Source of the DNA: CAZQBY01 sp964592405 [NCBI: uncultured archaeon]
GTDB lineage: Archaea; Altiarchaeota; Altiarchaeia; JAFGQM01
Assembly (NCBI GenBank): GCA_964592405.1
Contig: CAZQBY010000022.1
Span: 1-7,731 of the forward strand
Reading direction: 5' to 3'
DNA length: 7,731 nt
Shown piece after piece: positions 7,301 through 7,731 of the stretch; the first letter of the stretch is position 1; each line of letters begins with the position of its first letter. Under the pieces are notes generated by a model. The model saw nothing but the letters and a program-made list of their open reading frames with translations, had not been told where the DNA came from and ran no database searches. A program made the translations under genes and the position numbers.

Positions 7301-7731
7301 AAGATGACCGTAGCAGCGTTCAGGGAGGTGTAGTTGTAGCAGCTGGGAGTCGTGGCGTCGCTGCAGAGCTGGCCGTTGCGGAAGATGGCCGGGTCGCTGA
7401 AGCCCCACTCGTCGATTTCGTAGAGAGTGATGTTGGACGTTGAGTCAATTTCGCCCAGTGTAAAAGCGGAAGCATTGAAGAAGGCAGTGTTGTTGCCGAT
7501 GATGATGTTGTGCTTGGTGGCGTCGCTCTCGCCGAAGGTCAGGTTGCCCTTGGTATCCAAGTCCTCTCGGAAGGCCGTGGAGGTCCAGTTGATGATTCCA
7601 TGGCTGTTTTGATAATGGAAGTAGTTTATATAAAAATAGAACTGATCTATCTCCGCGTTGTAGGCATTGGTGAATGTGTTGTTCCAGAAGGTGTTTCCTC
7701 GGCCCCCAATACGAAGCGAATAGTTGCCGCC
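4348..7731 (-). CDS. Giant secreted multidomain surface protein, N-terminus cut by window edge
   Basis: The frame is open from the right window edge to TGA at 4350-4348, giving 1127 residues. The true start and signal peptide lie outside. Residues are counted from the edge. Residues 1-80 contain NTFWNNTFTNAYN and HNIIIGNNTAFF, which look like beta-helix (NosD-type) rungs. Residues 80-158 and 603-677 are two copies of a Cys-containing beta module. Between them are an Ig-like domain with TDANGQSDIDEVWVEI (about 166-260), an acidic linker, and a Tyr/Asp-rich domain with six cysteines (305-541). After them come further Ig-like domains, a sequon-dense stretch (770-867), and a module with TDQNGWQDIDEANATLFI (about 909-926). 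The C-terminal beta-sandwich (989-1127) starts near SLDFGTMNVGD, has four cysteines and ends GWLTVQAVSS. There is no C-terminal transmembrane helix or sorting motif, so the protein must be released or held non-covalently. A surface-layer or adhesin role is inferred; no enzymatic motif is visible. Confidence 0.88.
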   Translation of the reverse strand, partial: GGNYSLRIGGRGNTFWNNTFTNAYNAEIDQFYFYINYFHYQNSHGIINWTSTAFREDLDTKGNLTFGESDATKHNIIIGNNTAFFNASAFTLGEIDSTSNITLYEIDEWGFSDPAIFRNGQLCSDATTPSCYNYTSLNAATVIFKVSAWGGEANYTIGESISKDPVINSVTIISNITGLGQDINISANVTDANGQSDIDEVWVEISVPGHGDTNYTMSQDSLRIWSYIYRGWYNGTYNVTVYVNDSSGGSDSNSSQRFKVYNDNITVQVRTLKDAYTDNQIINLTDPSGAEPALDLGAVPADDTDSSGEEDVSQGPQTYKCPEYYQKLLDEGWKVIEEIGSDVILESPDGKLRKHIYLLNDVSTYYPNSQDGAGWNEQDWSNLDYNLDDCDEYSYSSFDLDTVSSDDENAKMNDDFYYPSLYEYQCSCHRFYFNISENANVISQIDVTAKSMLTDGYDCFSSSTQDLDIWNFGSSYWENMAEDYYSEGTKITQTAQLTSGFSDYIDDGDFYILLHYIGYNDNSGNPTCDGGAWTYHEVYYVEVDVTYSSGITYTEFEGKGLTTDLSGIGSNNENVTGLILDDGEDGYIKFNENVTLNSGYDLDYAVEIGPGSIFVNSTKYPSLNVSANLTMKNLWLKTPVIKKDGVKCTDCHILSWNPDIGELTFNVSSFSEYTAEEGNQSKVQNNGTNNISFYLLMKTQYWNGNSWVDEDIVINDSKTSTLRTVNTDSLLKLDTIWNAENYNSSNLSSGDGTYRVYVALMDDSGNILKNKSGSTLEASFNFTLDNVAPTLEWNWTAINSTTGYNSTTICVNSTEAINCTLHFNGTSYVNSTSGTHICWNMTNKPNGNYSSINATCEDTAGHEANTTTAWWKVSHVANTPPTVHSFQATDPIDLSIASTKRIWCNATATDQNGWQDIDEANATLFIAPATHTSADDNDNHYTNSSCTLASGSGNDRAVYCSFYLYWYADYGDWTCNITVNDSAGNTGWGNKTDITVNQLLAIDINNSLDFGTMNVGDTSGDHTLRVNNTGNVVLDIQVNGTDLTCTLGEIDVSQIHYNESGGAAWSDMCSLSTNPSNTCGAFSTNFDLSDGETGGNPLYKNTYWKLRVPQAVGGSCSGWLTVQAVSS
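5701..5925 (-). repeat. Cys-containing FNV beta module, copy B
   Basis: The segment contains FVNSTKYPSLNVSANLTMKN, PVIKKDGVKCTDC and LTFNVSSFSEYTAEE. The CTDC pair is close enough for a tight disulfide or a metal site. Copy A, at 7258-7494, lies on the other side of the Tyr/Asp-rich domain. Confidence 0.6.
7258..7494 (-). repeat. Cys-containing FNV beta module, copy A
   Basis: The segment runs from NNTAFFNAS through NITLYEIDEWGFSDPAIF and RNGQLC to VIFKVSAWGGEANYTIGE. It aligns by eye with copy B at 5701-5925 of the same gene: F-NAS/F-VNST, NITLYE/NLTMKN, DPAIFRNGQLC/TPVIKKDGVKC, IFKVSAW/TFNVSSF, YTIGE/YTAEE. Copy A has a longer loop between its two cysteines. Confidence 0.55.

Noticed and set aside
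7558-7560. TTG as the start of a 1070-aa protein
   Set aside because: The same frame stays open to the right edge for 57 more codons with protein-like content (NTFWNNTFTNAYN). There is no signal peptide after the TTG, so it is an internal codon.
7624-7636. TTTATATAAAAA TATA-like sequence
   Set aside because: It lies inside the coding frame (FYFYINYF) with no start codon of a supported gene at a suitable distance on either strand.

Overview
The window holds three large genes, all on the minus strand, and all three encode exported, multidomain, glycosylation-rich cell-surface proteins. Transcription runs from high to low coordinates. The first gene is cut by the right edge of the window (4348-7731, N-terminus missing). 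The second is complete (2569-4296, 575 aa). The third is cut by the left edge (1-2500, C-terminus missing). Coding density is nearly complete: the only non-coding stretches are 4297-4347 (51 bases) and 2501-2568 (68 bases), and each carries an archaeal-looking TATA element. I saw no RNA gene, insertion sequence, CRISPR array or plus-strand gene.

The organism is most likely an archaeon. The A/T-only TTTTTATA-type elements sit at about the distance expected of an archaeal TATA box from the start codon. ATA and AGG codons are used freely, and the proteins are crowded with Asn-X-Ser/Thr sequons. Several modules are ones I associate from memory with secreted proteins of DPANN-type and related uncultivated archaea: the 'LYKCKDWNF..Q.C.G.W' module, the 'G.WVVRF.TTG' module, the 'LTFNVSSFSEYTAEE' module and the 'PPSVTLNSPAD' Ig-like repeat. 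The phylum assignment is inference; the sequence has no phylogenetic marker gene.

Region by region: 4348-7731 encodes the C-terminal 1127 residues of a secreted protein. It has beta-helix-like NTF repeats, paired Cys-containing beta modules around an acidic Tyr/Asp-rich domain, Ig-like domains, a very sequon-dense segment and a disulfide-capable C-terminal beta-sandwich. It has no membrane anchor. 2569-4296 encodes a type I membrane protein: signal peptide, Ig-like domains, Gly/Glu linker, NEW3/CARDB-like domain, helical stalk, one transmembrane helix and an Arg-rich cytoplasmic tail. 1-2500 starts with GTG and probably has a leaderless mRNA. It encodes a signal peptide, two related beta modules separated by an 89-residue linker with 12 sequons, a ConA-like domain, an F5/8C-like domain and the start of an Ig-like domain.

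Together these look like a surface-adhesin or S-layer-associated locus. The membrane-anchored middle protein could be a docking partner for the anchorless first protein, but no direct evidence for that interaction is visible. Binding targets cannot be deduced from the sequence.
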